A DNA stretch of 64,000 bases from Paenibacillus uliginis N3/975 (GCF_900177425.1 NZ_LT840184.1:3636263-3700262); one strand, 5' to 3'. Numbered from the stretch's first letter, positions 26,593 to 35,170 are shown. The notes: generated by a model not told the origin, from the letters alone. Program-made: numbers and translations.

Positions 26593-27786
26593 ATGATGTA
26601 CACTGATTGGTTTTATTGGCTATTTGTTTTTGTGGCTGTTGCCACATATCACGTAATCCCACACCGTTTCAGGCCCTTAGTGCTTGTTACGGCGGGTATC
26701 ACGTTCTACTATTATTATGCTGGTTCTTATGTTGTATTGCTGCTCTTGGAAGCTATTATTGCCTTCGTGCTTATCCAGGCAGCTATTAAACGAACCAACC
26801 GCTGGATTTATCCGGCAGCTATTATCGGAGTCATTCTCGTTCTCGGATACTTTAAGTACAGCAATATGCTTGTGATGACCCTCAATGATCTATTAGGATT
26901 TTTACACAAACCCTTCTTACCAAAAGCAGAACAAATTGTTCTGCCGCTTGGTATATCCTATTTTACCTTTGAGTTAATTCACTATCTAGTTGAAAGAAAA
27001 CGTGGAAACCTTCCTGAGCACAAGCCAGTAAGTTTTTTCTCGTTTCTCTTTTTCTTTCCGACGATGGTAGCAGGTCCGATCAAACAATTTCAAGGCTTTT
27101 ATCCCCAATTGACAGCACGTTTTCAACTCGATCATCTTCTAATTGGGGTTACACGCATCGGGATCGGCCTCTTTAAGAAGCTGGTACTTGCTGGGACCAT
27201 TGATCTGTTAGCACAGCCTGTCTACTCTCAGGCAGGTATTGCTGGCGCAGATATAGAGACTCTTTGGATTTCGCTCGTAGCTTACACTTTTGTCATCTAT
27301 TTTGATTTCTCCGGATATTCGGACATCGCAATAGGTACTGCACGTTTATTCGGCATTGTCGTGCCCGAGAACTTTCGCTTTCCTTATCTGGCACGCAGTA
27401 TCGCAGAGTTCTGGAACCGTTGGCATATCTCGCTCGGTTCCTGGTTGACCCGGTATATATATTTCCCTTTGGGTGGCAGTCGTGTTCCTGCGCCGCGTGT
27501 ATATGTAAACCTGATGTGTACGATGGCTGTGTCAGGCTTGTGGCATGGTGCCGCATGGAACTTTGTCGTATGGGGCATGTTTCATGGCCTAATGCTGTGT
27601 ATTCATCGGTTTTATTTGAAGCAAGTAAAGACCAAGTTGAAACCTGTACCCAATTGGCTGAAGCCCGGTACAACGCTGCTGGCAATAGGAATTACTTTTT
27701 TAGGAGTAACTTTGAGTCGGGTATTCTTTGTTCTGCCAGTTGCTGATGGTTGGAATCTAATGTTAAGACTGTTTGGTCTGAGATGA
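26593..27786 (+). CDS. MBOAT O-acyltransferase (AlgI/DltB-like)
   Basis: About ten membrane helices and the MBOAT signature identify it: LGISYFTFELIHYLVE, FPTMVAGPIKQFQGFYPQL, FWNRWHISLGSWLTRY and the catalytic-His segment GLWHGAAWNFVVWG. Such proteins carry acyl groups from a cytosolic donor across the membrane for O-acylation of envelope polymers (DltB for teichoic acid, AlgI for alginate, PatA for peptidoglycan). Adjacent ATGs at 26593 and 26596 follow GGTGG. It is first of a three-gene operon with an SGNH-like protein 24 bases downstream and a microprotein that overlaps the latter. Confidence 0.92.
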   Translation: MMYTDWFYWLFVFVAVATYHVIPHRFRPLVLVTAGITFYYYYAGSYVVLLLLEAIIAFVLIQAAIKRTNRWIYPAAIIGVILVLGYFKYSNMLVMTLNDLLGFLHKPFLPKAEQIVLPLGISYFTFELIHYLVERKRGNLPEHKPVSFFSFLFFFPTMVAGPIKQFQGFYPQLTARFQLDHLLIGVTRIGIGLFKKLVLAGTIDLLAQPVYSQAGIAGADIETLWISLVAYTFVIYFDFSGYSDIAIGTARLFGIVVPENFRFPYLARSIAEFWNRWHISLGSWLTRYIYFPLGGSRVPAPRVYVNLMCTMAVSGLWHGAAWNFVVWGMFHGLMLCIHRFYLKQVKTKLKPVPNWLKPGTTLLAIGITFLGVTLSRVFFVLPVADGWNLMLRLFGLR

Positions 27787-27810
27787 GGCTCAGAGAGTGA
27801 GGAATGAAAG

Positions 27811-28974
27811 ATGATGCGCAAGCTTCCAATAAAAAAACTGATTGTATTCATGGTGTTATTAGCTGTAATGGGGTTGATCGGAGTTACGATGTGGGCAGAT
27901 ACGGTCGTCGAAAAAGTACAGCAAGACGTTGCTGCACATGCAGAGAAAAACCTTCGGGTACCTGCTTTTGACTCCATCGTGTATACACCGATATGGATTG
28001 AATATTTGAAGAAACAGCCGGACAACGGCAAACCGGACATTGGCATGTTCGGTTCTTCCACCGTCTTTGGAACGACAGTAAAAGATGGCTGGAATACACC
28101 CTCCGGTATTTTACAAGTTCACCTCAATGACAAGCGCGTTCTTAATCTTGGATTGTCTGGTGGACGTCTTGTAGAAACGTACGCTATTATCGCATCCATG
28201 GTGGACGAAATAGATTATGTAATATATGAAATTAATTACGGTATATTATCCGTCACAGATAACGATCCGGGAGTTACGGTATATCCTGCACTCTTGAGCA
28301 AGCTGGATCAAAATATCCCACGGGGTTGGCTGGATGGATTTTCGAGGAAAGACAAACAATCTGTACCAAGCTCTATTCATGACTCGATGACAACTGGCGT
28401 ATTAAATAATTGGACGCTATATCACGATCGGGATGTTCTCAGCTATCATTTTTTCAAGACGCGTACGTCCACGGAGAAAATACGCCGAGAGATTCAAGAG
28501 ATACGTGACCAGAAAAAGGGGATTAAACCTACATATACCCCTTTGTTTAGCCCTTATGATAAGCTGAAAGCACATCAACAGGAAGGTATCGTTAAACACT
28601 TTACAGCCCTATATAAATGGGATAAGCCTTTCGACAAAAACAATAGCTTCGGACTTTTCATGATGGGAAAAACACTCGATCTGCTTGATAAACATAATAA
28701 AAAAGCACTCTTCTTCACGGCTCCGTTAGATACGCAGCTCATAGCGGAACATGAAATGCTGAACTGGTCTGACTACGACACCGTTATGGGAGCTTATCAG
28801 GAATTAATTGAATCCCGTGGCTATCCGTTCATAGAATTCAATAAAGAAAAGACCAATCTTATTCCGCACAAATACTATCATGACCCATCGCATCTTATTG
28901 ATAAAGGTAGCAATATGTTCGGCGAAATCCTATATGAAAGGCTGAAGACCTTTGGAATTACAAACACGCAGTAA
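27811..28974 (+). CDS. Membrane-anchored SGNH-like O-acyltransferase partner (AlgJ/DltD-like)
   Basis: An N-terminal membrane anchor (about residues 8-28) carries an extracellular SGNH-type domain. The catalytic Ser region is MFGSSTVFG (GSS near 81-83), and a C-terminal DPSHLIDKG motif near 356 supplies the Asp and His of the triad. AlgJ, PatB and DltD have this design and transfer the acyl group to the polymer. The gene follows the MBOAT gene with GAGG eight bases before tandem ATGs at 27811 and 27814. The acceptor (wall polysaccharide, teichoic acid or peptidoglycan) is not revealed by the sequence. Confidence 0.85.
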   Translation: MMRKLPIKKLIVFMVLLAVMGLIGVTMWADTVVEKVQQDVAAHAEKNLRVPAFDSIVYTPIWIEYLKKQPDNGKPDIGMFGSSTVFGTTVKDGWNTPSGILQVHLNDKRVLNLGLSGGRLVETYAIIASMVDEIDYVIYEINYGILSVTDNDPGVTVYPALLSKLDQNIPRGWLDGFSRKDKQSVPSSIHDSMTTGVLNNWTLYHDRDVLSYHFFKTRTSTEKIRREIQEIRDQKKGIKPTYTPLFSPYDKLKAHQQEGIVKHFTALYKWDKPFDKNNSFGLFMMGKTLDLLDKHNKKALFFTAPLDTQLIAEHEMLNWSDYDTVMGAYQELIESRGYPFIEFNKEKTNLIPHKYYHDPSHLIDKGSNMFGEILYERLKTFGITNTQ

Positions 28975-29137
28975 GGAACAGGAGCAACCCGAGATTATTT
29001 CGCTTGGTAAGCGTATTGCCCACGTAATGCTTCTTGGTGTAATTACTGTTGCGGGTGCATTGGCGATTATGGCGGTTGTATTGGGCATTTTATTTTTCTC
29101 AGGTGAAACAAGCCAATTTATTTATATGAATTTTTAA
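28952..29137 (+). CDS. DltX-like microprotein with C-terminal FxYxxF motif
   Basis: The 61-residue protein has one membrane helix (about 25-50, HVMLLGVITVAGALAIMA onward) and ends exactly with FIYMNF. That is the FxYxxF motif at the C-terminus of DltX, where the tyrosine carries the acyl group between the MBOAT protein and the transferase in teichoic acid D-alanylation. The TTG start at 28952 overlaps the preceding gene by 23 bases. An alternative, non-canonical ATT start after GGAG would give about 46 residues, close to DltX size. The operon position directly behind MBOAT and SGNH genes supports an acyl-carrier role. No dltA or dltC gene is present, so acetyl is more likely than D-alanyl. 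Confidence 0.78.
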   Translation: MELQTRSKEQEQPEIISLGKRIAHVMLLGVITVAGALAIMAVVLGILFFSGETSQFIYMNF

Positions 29138-29140
29138 CAA

Positions 29141-29186
29141 AAAGAAGGCATCCCTCCGGTCTATGAATCTAAGGGATGCCTTTTCT
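29141..29186. terminator. Bidirectional terminator at the end of the acylation operon
   Basis: AAGGCATCCCT and AGGGATGCCTT form an 11 bp stem with T tracts on both strands. It separates the acylation operon from the converging deacetylase gene. Confidence 0.88.
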
Positions 29187-29230
29187 ATTCGTTTTGTAAG
29201 AGCGTATGTAACTAGCGGGTGTATTTTCCG

Positions 29231-29929
29231 TCAAGACATTTCATCAAGGCGAACGAATTGCAGGTTTCTTGTCTGCAGTTGGTTTAGCACTTCTTCTAAA
29301 GCTTTCAGCATAAAATAAGGTGCATGCTGGTCCGCGCCCACAGTATCACCGCTGTCGTGAAGTAATACAACGGAGCCATCGGTGATTCCACCTAACAGTG
29401 TGGACTGCAGCCGGGTTTGACAAAACCGGTTTCTCCAGTCCCCCCCCATAACCGACCAAAGAGCAATTCGATACTGCTTGCGCCGAAAAAAATCAAATAT
29501 ATTGATTAATCCCCATGGTGGACGGTAATAGTTGGGTCTTGTTCCGACAATAGACTCTATAATGTCGGCTGAGCGGTCCAGATGTTCACGCCGAATCGTA
29601 CTGGGCAGCATCAGCCAATTGGATGTATGACAATAATTGTGGATTCCAATCTGATGGCCTTCCCGATCTATTCTTCTAATTAACTCGGGATACTGCTCCG
29701 CTTTCGATCCAAGCACGAAAAAGGTAGCCTTCACTTGATGAAGCTTTAATAAATCCAGCAATTTCGGCGTATATTGTGGATGTGGTCCGTCATCAAAAGT
29801 GAAGGCCACCTGTTTTTTTACCGTTCCTTTGCGAAAGACACCAATGCCAGTTATTCGCGTAATCAAACTCGGAATAAACATGTAAAACGTGGTGATGCAT
29901 AGTATCCCTCCTACCAGGTATATAAGCAT
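29231..29929 (-). CDS. Membrane-anchored polysaccharide deacetylase (CE4/NodB)
   Basis: An N-terminal signal anchor (about 2-24) is followed by a NodB domain: motif 1 VAFTFDDGPHP, motif 2 IGIHNYCHTSNW (metal-binding HxxxH type), motif 3 RPNYYRPPWG, and a late VVLLHDSGD. These enzymes remove N-acetyl groups from GlcNAc or MurNAc in wall or capsule polymers. The end YFMLKALEEVLNQL is typical of the subgroup found with YkoP proteins, and a YkoP-family gene does precede it by about 90 bases. It converges with the O-acylation operon, so both groups modify envelope glycans. Confidence 0.9.
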   Translation of the reverse strand: MLIYLVGGILCITTFYMFIPSLITRITGIGVFRKGTVKKQVAFTFDDGPHPQYTPKLLDLLKLHQVKATFFVLGSKAEQYPELIRRIDREGHQIGIHNYCHTSNWLMLPSTIRREHLDRSADIIESIVGTRPNYYRPPWGLINIFDFFRRKQYRIALWSVMGGDWRNRFCQTRLQSTLLGGITDGSVVLLHDSGDTVGADQHAPYFMLKALEEVLNQLQTRNLQFVRLDEMS

Positions 29930-30028
29930 GATTCCTCCCCAAATAACAAGAATAATGATAGTGAAGTAAATATATGAGTATTGCTTCTATGGAGAATGCC
30001 ATACATCTTACTTCCATAAACGTGTACC

Positions 30029-30622
30029 TTATGCAGAGAATCTCTGTCCAGGTGAGAATCGATTCTTCAATGAGGCCCGCGAATGAATTAGTAGCATCGG
30101 CACCAGTTGTTCGGTTCGCCGATCGATCCTTTGTCTCCCTTCCGGATGCATGGCCGATAGCAACAATCGAAGATAGATCGTGGTGATACGTTCAAAGACG
30201 CCGGGCTTTAAATTCTGTTGTTCAAAACCAAGACCGTGTGTTAATCCCCGGTGGAGCAGTGTAATACCCAGTAAAGCCTTGACCTCTCTGAACTCGGACT
30301 GCGATTCGAAGGCTTCATTGATTTGCTGCATTGATTTACGCAGCATGCGAGCCGTTTGGAGTGCAGCACGATCCGATCCTTCGGACTGGATCAACTTCAG
30401 GATACTTCCATTGTCGAGGTGGAGTTCCCCCACCCACTCTCCCTTGTTAATGACAGTGGAGTCCTGGCATACAATGGCCTGCCCCCGGTGCTTTTTAAGC
30501 ATCACGGTGCATATACCAAAACGCGACTTATGCGATACACGAAAATAGGAAAGAAACGCAAAAGTTTTTTCCCACATCATCCAAACGGATTGCACTGTGG
30601 TTTTGCGTAATTTGAAACTCAA
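30029..30622 (-). CDS. YkoP-family protein
   Basis: This 197-residue soluble protein resembles B. subtilis YkoP. It has an N-terminal SVWMMWEKTFAFLSYFR segment, a small beta domain (GQAIVCQDSTVINKGEWVG, LHLDNGSILKL), and a conserved GITLLHRGLTHGLGFE stretch. YkoP homologues occur next to or fused with NodB deacetylases, as here. Its biochemical role is unknown. A GTG at 30631 overlaps the GAGGAG site, so I place the start at the TTG at 30622, eight bases behind it. Confidence 0.75.
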   Translation of the reverse strand: MSFKLRKTTVQSVWMMWEKTFAFLSYFRVSHKSRFGICTVMLKKHRGQAIVCQDSTVINKGEWVGELHLDNGSILKLIQSEGSDRAALQTARMLRKSMQQINEAFESQSEFREVKALLGITLLHRGLTHGLGFEQQNLKPGVFERITTIYLRLLLSAMHPEGRQRIDRRTEQLVPMLLIHSRASLKNRFSPGQRFSA

Positions 30623-30804
30623 ATCACTCACTCCTCTAAAAACGAATATTGTCTTCTCTGTTCATAATTGTATATATCAGAACTTTCTTTTTTCTTATCC
30701 GATTCTTACGAAAATCTTAAGTATTATTCGACTGCAATTCCTGTGCAAAAATAAAATCTGCTTCTGTAACAAGATTCATGTTGTTGTACTCTTCTGTTGA
30801 CTTC

Positions 30805-30831
30805 AAAAAAAAACCCCTACCTAGGTAGGGA
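30805..30831 (-). terminator. Terminator behind the EamA gene
   Basis: CCCTACCTAGGTAGGG is a perfect 16-base palindrome followed by nine T on the minus strand. Between it and the YkoP gene (30632-30804) I see only A/T-rich DNA. Confidence 0.85.
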
Positions 30832-30905
30832 TTAAAGAAGTATTATTTTATTGATTTGTCGTATCTAAAAATTCTCCATACAGATGATTAATCCCGTTGT
30901 TGCGA

Positions 30906-31856
30906 TCAACTTTCTTTTGGTATCGCTTTGGTTACCCCAGTCTGCTTGCGGCGTGCTGGGTCCAAAAAATTAACCCCCAGCACCCCTGCTAAAATCATGA
31001 CCGCTCCGATAATGTGATAGTAACCGAGTTCCTCCTGTAAAAATAGGATACCGGCCAACATCGAGATCAAGGTGGACAGATTGCTGAAAACACTCATTTT
31101 GGACGCCTCGATCCGTGATAAGGCGAAATTGGACATCAGTGAGGTAACAAGGGAAGACAGTACCCCAAGATATAAGGTGGACAGTACAAATGCTGAAGAT
31201 GTAAACGGCTGAAAATACTCATGCATACTACCGTTCCAAACATGCTTGGATACAGACACACCATTAAAAACGATGAAACCGATCATCAGCATAACAAACG
31301 TCAATTCCATCGGTTTGAATTTTTTCGTCAGCGGACGTGCCAATACACTGTAAATGGCCATGGATAAGGCGGACAAAACCAGAAGCGCCAAACCTTTAAA
31401 ATTAGAAAGATCAAGCGAAGTACCTTTCATCACAAAAATGTAAATCACTCCGGTGACGGAAAGTAAAACAGAGTATTTTTGCCAAACGCTAGTATGTTCC
31501 TTTAGAAAAAACCCTGCTAACAGTACTGTGAAAATCGGCGACAATGCTAGAATAATACCGGCCTCAGAAGAAGAACTGCTCACAAGACCGAACACTTGAA
31601 GGCCGAAAAACAGCGTCGGATAAAATATCGCAAGAGGTAAAATGCTGACGATGTCTTTGAGGCGTATATTAAGCTTCAACAAGCCGAACAGTACAGGAAT
31701 CAAGATGACTACAAACGATATTGTAAATCGATGTGCCAGAGCATCGATAGGATTTGCCGATTCGAGAGCGATTTTAACAAACAGAAAAGATAATCCAATA
31801 ATAAGAGCATTTATAAATGCAGCAACATATGCTGGAAGTTTTGATTTCACAGGCAC
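30906..31856 (-). CDS. EamA/DMT-family transporter
   Basis: Ten hydrophobic segments and two EamA repeats (INALIIGLSFLFVKIALES in repeat 1; LSALSMAIYSVLARPLTKKF and ASKMSVFSNLSTLISMLAG in repeat 2) identify a drug/metabolite exporter of 316 residues. The start is GTG at 31856, nine bases behind AGGAG. It is a single gene with its own terminator, and the substrate cannot be inferred. Confidence 0.87.
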   Translation of the reverse strand: MPVKSKLPAYVAAFINALIIGLSFLFVKIALESANPIDALAHRFTISFVVILIPVLFGLLKLNIRLKDIVSILPLAIFYPTLFFGLQVFGLVSSSSSEAGIILALSPIFTVLLAGFFLKEHTSVWQKYSVLLSVTGVIYIFVMKGTSLDLSNFKGLALLVLSALSMAIYSVLARPLTKKFKPMELTFVMLMIGFIVFNGVSVSKHVWNGSMHEYFQPFTSSAFVLSTLYLGVLSSLVTSLMSNFALSRIEASKMSVFSNLSTLISMLAGILFLQEELGYYHIIGAVMILAGVLGVNFLDPARRKQTGVTKAIPKES

Positions 31857-31911
31857 GAAAGACCACTCCTAATAAACAATGATTTGATAGCTTCATTTTA
31901 TTGTAGAATAA

Positions 31912-31936
31912 CCCCACGGACCAATTTACCGCGGGG
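31912..31936 (-). terminator. Probable terminator behind wrbA
   Basis: CCCCGCGG and CCGTGGGG form an 8 bp G/C-rich stem with one G-U pair. The tail TTATTC is weak. Confidence 0.6.
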
Positions 31937-31953
31937 CCGTTTACTTAAGAACA

Positions 31954-32568
31954 TTATCCGTTGATGCCTTGTTTCACCCATTTCGCTACTTCAATCGTAC
32001 GACGCGCTTGAAACTTCACAGCTTCCTTCACATCCTCTACCATATTTCCGTCCTTATTAACGGTTACACTCGTACCATACGGGTTACCACCCGCTGCAAA
32101 TACGGATGGATCAGAATAACCGGGCGCAGCTACGATTGCTCCCCAATGATACATCGACGTATAAAGAGATAAGATCGTGGCTTCTTGTCCACCGTGAGGA
32201 TTCTGCGCAGAGGACATAGCACTTACCACTTTGTTCGCAGTTTTGCCTTGGAACCAGAGACCGCCTGTTGTGTCAAGGAACTGTTTCATTTGGGATGGCA
32301 TATTTCCAAACCTAGCAGGCACGCTAAAGATAATTGCATCTGCCCATTCAACATCATGCAAAGACACTTCAGGGATATGCGCAGTTGCATCCACGTGGGC
32401 TTTCCAATCGGGATTTTTTTCAATGATAGATGGCGGAGCAAGCTCCGGAACCTTTAATATTTTTGTATCTGCGCCAGCTTCGCGTGCACCTTCGGACGCC
32501 CATTGTGCCAATTGGTAGTTAGTTCCTCCTGAACTGTAATAGATTACTGCAAGTTTTAAATTAGACAT
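31954..32568 (-). CDS. wrbA: NAD(P)H:quinone oxidoreductase WrbA
   Basis: The 204-residue flavodoxin-fold protein has the FMN phosphate loop VIYYSSGGTNYQLA, then FSVPARFGNMPSQMKQFLD and the WrbA-type SSAQNPHGGQEATILS loop. WrbA reduces quinones by two electrons and protects against redox cycling. It is divergent from an HxlR regulator with a palindrome between them, a common arrangement for quinone- and aldehyde-responsive oxidoreductases. GAGGAG precedes the ATG at normal spacing. Confidence 0.93.
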   Translation of the reverse strand: MSNLKLAVIYYSSGGTNYQLAQWASEGAREAGADTKILKVPELAPPSIIEKNPDWKAHVDATAHIPEVSLHDVEWADAIIFSVPARFGNMPSQMKQFLDTTGGLWFQGKTANKVVSAMSSAQNPHGGQEATILSLYTSMYHWGAIVAAPGYSDPSVFAAGGNPYGTSVTVNKDGNMVEDVKEAVKFQARRTIEVAKWVKQGING

Positions 32569-32677
32569 GTTTATCTCTCCTCAGGTTCATTTTTATATAT
32601 TGTTTCTGTTGCCTGTTGCTTACAAGGATTATTATGATTGATTCATTCAATCCTGAGAAGTACGCACAATAATGTGG

Positions 32678-32697
32678 TATAGTATCCAAAAGGATAC
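32678..32697 (+). promoter_or_regulatory. Palindromic operator and -10 box of the HxlR gene
   Basis: GTATCC-AAAA-GGATAC (32682-32697) is a perfect inverted repeat overlapping TATAGT (32678-32683), a plausible -10 box. It lies between wrbA and the HxlR gene and 20 bases before the HxlR start, so it is a candidate HxlR site controlling both. Confidence 0.6.
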
Positions 32698-32717
32698 CGT
32701 TAAGGAGGTAAGCCAGT

Positions 32718-33077
32718 TTGGATAATAGTAATGGCACTTGTACAGGAGCTTACTCTACGATAGATATCGTAACTGGAAAGTGGAAGCCGAGGATATTGTA
32801 TCGATTGGCGCAATCCGAATCCGTACGCTTTAATGAGTTAAAACGATTTATCCCTGAAATAACTCAAAAAATGTTGACATCTCACTTAAGAGAGCTTGAA
32901 AATCACGATATAATCCTTCGAGAAATATATCCGGAAGTACCACCAAGAGTGGAATATTCTCTTACGGAATATGGACGAAGTTTCATACCGATTCTGGATT
33001 CGCTGCAGCAGTGGGGGAAAAATCATTTATCTCACTTGGAGCAGGTCAATGATCAACAAGAGAAGAAAATCAACTGA
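32718..33077 (+). CDS. HxlR-family regulator, probably of wrbA
   Basis: The 119-residue winged helix has the HxlR pattern: VTGKWKPRILYRLAQSESVR, FNELKRFIPEITQKMLTSHL, and the wing VPPRVEYSLTEYGRSFIPIL. A conserved-type Cys is near the N-terminus (GTCTGAYSTIDIV), where redox-sensing family members are oxidised. The start is TTG at 32718 behind AAGGAGG. Divergence from wrbA suggests redox or quinone control. Confidence 0.9.
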   Translation: MDNSNGTCTGAYSTIDIVTGKWKPRILYRLAQSESVRFNELKRFIPEITQKMLTSHLRELENHDIILREIYPEVPPRVEYSLTEYGRSFIPILDSLQQWGKNHLSHLEQVNDQQEKKIN

Positions 33078-33086
33078 TAGAATCAC

Positions 33087-33124
33087 AAAAGACACTAGCG
33101 CGATGCGCGATGCTAGTGTCTTTT
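33087..33124. terminator. Bidirectional terminator
   Basis: AAAAGACACTAGC and GCTAGTGTCTTTT form a 13 bp stem around GCGATGCGCGAT. It serves the converging HxlR and DinB genes. Confidence 0.9.
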
Positions 33125-33146
33125 GTATTGCTTTGTCTATTTGCTA

Positions 33147-33662
33147 CTACTCCAAATACCTATCCTTCATAATGTTTAGATGATGCAGTTCATGTCCTGC
33201 TATGATATAAACCAGAGCGCTTGCAGATGTGACTTTCTCGTTCGCAATTCCTTTTCTGTCCCAAGACTCCTCCGGTAATCCTCTTACCAAAGCAAGGGTG
33301 GACTGCCTCACGGTCATATATTCTTCAAGTAAATCTGTCATGCTGCGCTTGTAGAAATCTGCGTTCTCTACAAAAAAATCTTCGTTAAATCCAGCAAGTG
33401 GGGTTTGGTCTCCTCGCGCGATACGGAGTAGCCGATAGCTCATAATCCGTTCTGCATCGATCATATGGCCGAATACTTCTTTCAGGCTCCATTTACCTGG
33501 AGCGTAGCGATGGTTAGCCTGAATATCAGAGAGCGATGAAATCAGCTCTTCTATGACCTTCTGCTGCTCTTCAATAATACATACAAGATCCCCTTCCGGC
33601 ACTAGTCCTACGTAACCTCGATAATATTCAGGATAATCTTCAACTGAAGGCCGTTTTAACAT
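33147..33662 (-). CDS. DinB/YfiT-like four-helix-bundle protein
   Basis: The DinB_2 fold is supported by its metal-binding histidine spacing: EVFGHMIDAERIMSYR near 67, and AGHELHHLNIM near 157-161. The sequences LEEYMTVRQSTLALVRGLP and YAPGKWSLKEV are also typical. Members include thiol transferases for bacillithiol or mycothiol and many unknown proteins. It has 171 residues, the usual length. The terminator behind it is shared with the HxlR gene. Confidence 0.87.
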   Translation of the reverse strand: MLKRPSVEDYPEYYRGYVGLVPEGDLVCIIEEQQKVIEELISSLSDIQANHRYAPGKWSLKEVFGHMIDAERIMSYRLLRIARGDQTPLAGFNEDFFVENADFYKRSMTDLLEEYMTVRQSTLALVRGLPEESWDRKGIANEKVTSASALVYIIAGHELHHLNIMKDRYLE

Positions 33663-33784
33663 CGTATTTTCCCCTCTTTCATATAAATTGTGGTAGCATC
33701 ATGTTCTGAGAAATTCATTTATTTAAACCATTATATTCCTTAAAATTAGCATTTTCTCATCGTAAAATCTACTTAAATTTTTCT

Positions 33785-33812
33785 CACCGCGTGCAGCTCC
33801 CAGCGCACGGTG
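33785..33812. repeat. Palindromic intergenic repeat, copy 3 of 3; lies in gene-free 33663-34030
   Basis: CACCGCGTGC-AGCTCC-CAGCGCACGGTG matches the copies at 17840 and 19599 in arms and loop. The 368-base gap between the DinB and NamZ genes holds this repeat and the NamZ terminator, with no coding frame that looks real. Confidence 0.65.
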
Positions 33813-33926
33813 TGTGTTGTATGACAGCGATCGATCACATTATGATTAAGTCCCAGGTGGCTCATTACCAAAGTTAGGGTTTAACGATTATAAAATGGAA
33901 TAGGTTGCAATCAAGTTTCACATCAT

Positions 33927-33963
33927 GAAAAAAGACACGAGCCTATAAAAGGTCGTATCTTTG
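33927..33963 (-). terminator. Terminator behind namZ
   Basis: On the minus strand AAAGATACGACC pairs with GGCTCGTGTCTTT, with one bulge, and is followed by six T. It lies about 70 bases past the namZ stop and closes the long murQ-namZ operon. Confidence 0.75.
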
Positions 33964-34030
33964 TCTTAGTGAAAGCACTAGTTAGTAATAGGGAAGCAGT
34001 AGTGAAACAATTAAAGCAATTTTGCCCACC

Positions 34031-35170
34031 TCAATACAAATGATATTCCTGCTTCGACTGCTCAAATTTGTGGCTTTCCTCACGGAATTTCTCCAGCAGA
34101 GCCGGGACATCTACGGACTCATCGCGATACATGTTGTCTCCCCCCAGGAGATCAATAAAAGGTCTTGACCCTTCCTTAAGCGGCGGCAAAAATGAGAAGT
34201 CTTCGAAGTTATGCTTAATCGTATACATCAGTTGGACGCCTGTCTCCAATGGTTTAAGACTCCGGTTGTCCGTGATGTGAAGTTGTACACCATGACACAG
34301 CTCACCCTGAAACTTGGAAAATGTAGGTTTGAAATACACCGGCCGAAACATAACGCCCGGCAGCTGCTTTCCGTTCATCTCATCTGCCAGCTTTTCTGCG
34401 TTTATGAACGGAGCTCCGATCATTTCAAATGGAGCCGTGGTTCCTCTTCCTTCCGACAGATTACTCCCTTCGAATAAGCAAGTTCCCGGATAGAGCAGTG
34501 CCGAATCGAACCGGGGAATTCCCATGGACGGCATGATCCACGGTCGCCCTGTATCCGGGAGTAGCATGTTTCGATCCCAGCCATCACACTTCACCACATG
34601 CAGCTTACCATTCCAGTTCATCTGTTCGTTCGCCATCACTGCGATCTCGCCTGCCGTCAAGCCATAACGGACCGCGAGTGGATAATTGCCTACAAACGAT
34701 TGATATCCGTCTTTTAAAATATTCCCTTCCACGGTCACTCCGTCCAGCGGGTTGATCCGGTCTAAGACGACAATTTCCTTGCCGACTTTCGCGCAATCCT
34801 CCAGCGCATACAACATCGTATAAATAAAGGTATAATACCGTGTACCAACATCCTGGATATCATACACGACCATATCTACTTCATCCAGCATTTCCTGAGT
34901 AAGACGCTTAGAGTCTTTTCGATATAAGCTGTGTACCGGAACGCCTGTAAGCGGATCAAGGTATGTATCAACCATGGCCCCTGCGTCCTGATCGCCGCGT
35001 ACACCATGCTCGGGCGAGAACATGGCTACGAGATTATAATTTTCATGCAGTATTTGTATCGTGGATACAAAGTCTTGGTTCAGCCCAGTAGGTGATGTAA
35101 TGAGGCCCAGCCTCTTCCCTTTAAACAGATGGGCTTCCTCTTGAATACGATCTATACCGTTTCGGATCAT
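34031..35170 (-). CDS. namZ: Exo-beta-N-acetylmuramidase NamZ (DUF1343/GH171) without signal peptide
   Basis: NamZ releases MurNAc from the non-reducing end of peptidoglycan fragments. Family marks are LGLITSPTGLNQDFVSTIQ, AMFSPEHGVRGDQDAGA, VVYDIQDVGTRYYTFIYTM, DRINPLDGVTVEGN, and PSMGIPRFDSALLYPGTCLF followed by EGSNLSEGRGTT. The start is ATG at 35170 with GGGGGA seven bases upstream. The first residues, MIRNGIDRIQEEAH, are cytosolic in character, and the preceding gene ends only 76 bases upstream, so no signal peptide is hidden. B. subtilis NamZ is secreted; this one should act on an imported disaccharide. It is the last gene of the operon. Confidence 0.92.
   Translation of the reverse strand: MIRNGIDRIQEEAHLFKGKRLGLITSPTGLNQDFVSTIQILHENYNLVAMFSPEHGVRGDQDAGAMVDTYLDPLTGVPVHSLYRKDSKRLTQEMLDEVDMVVYDIQDVGTRYYTFIYTMLYALEDCAKVGKEIVVLDRINPLDGVTVEGNILKDGYQSFVGNYPLAVRYGLTAGEIAVMANEQMNWNGKLHVVKCDGWDRNMLLPDTGRPWIMPSMGIPRFDSALLYPGTCLFEGSNLSEGRGTTAPFEMIGAPFINAEKLADEMNGKQLPGVMFRPVYFKPTFSKFQGELCHGVQLHITDNRSLKPLETGVQLMYTIKHNFEDFSFLPPLKEGSRPFIDLLGGDNMYRDESVDVPALLEKFREESHKFEQSKQEYHLY

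Noticed and set aside
30180..30548. 122-codon open frame on the plus strand
   Set aside because: Antisense to the YkoP-family gene; no ribosome site and no recognisable motif.
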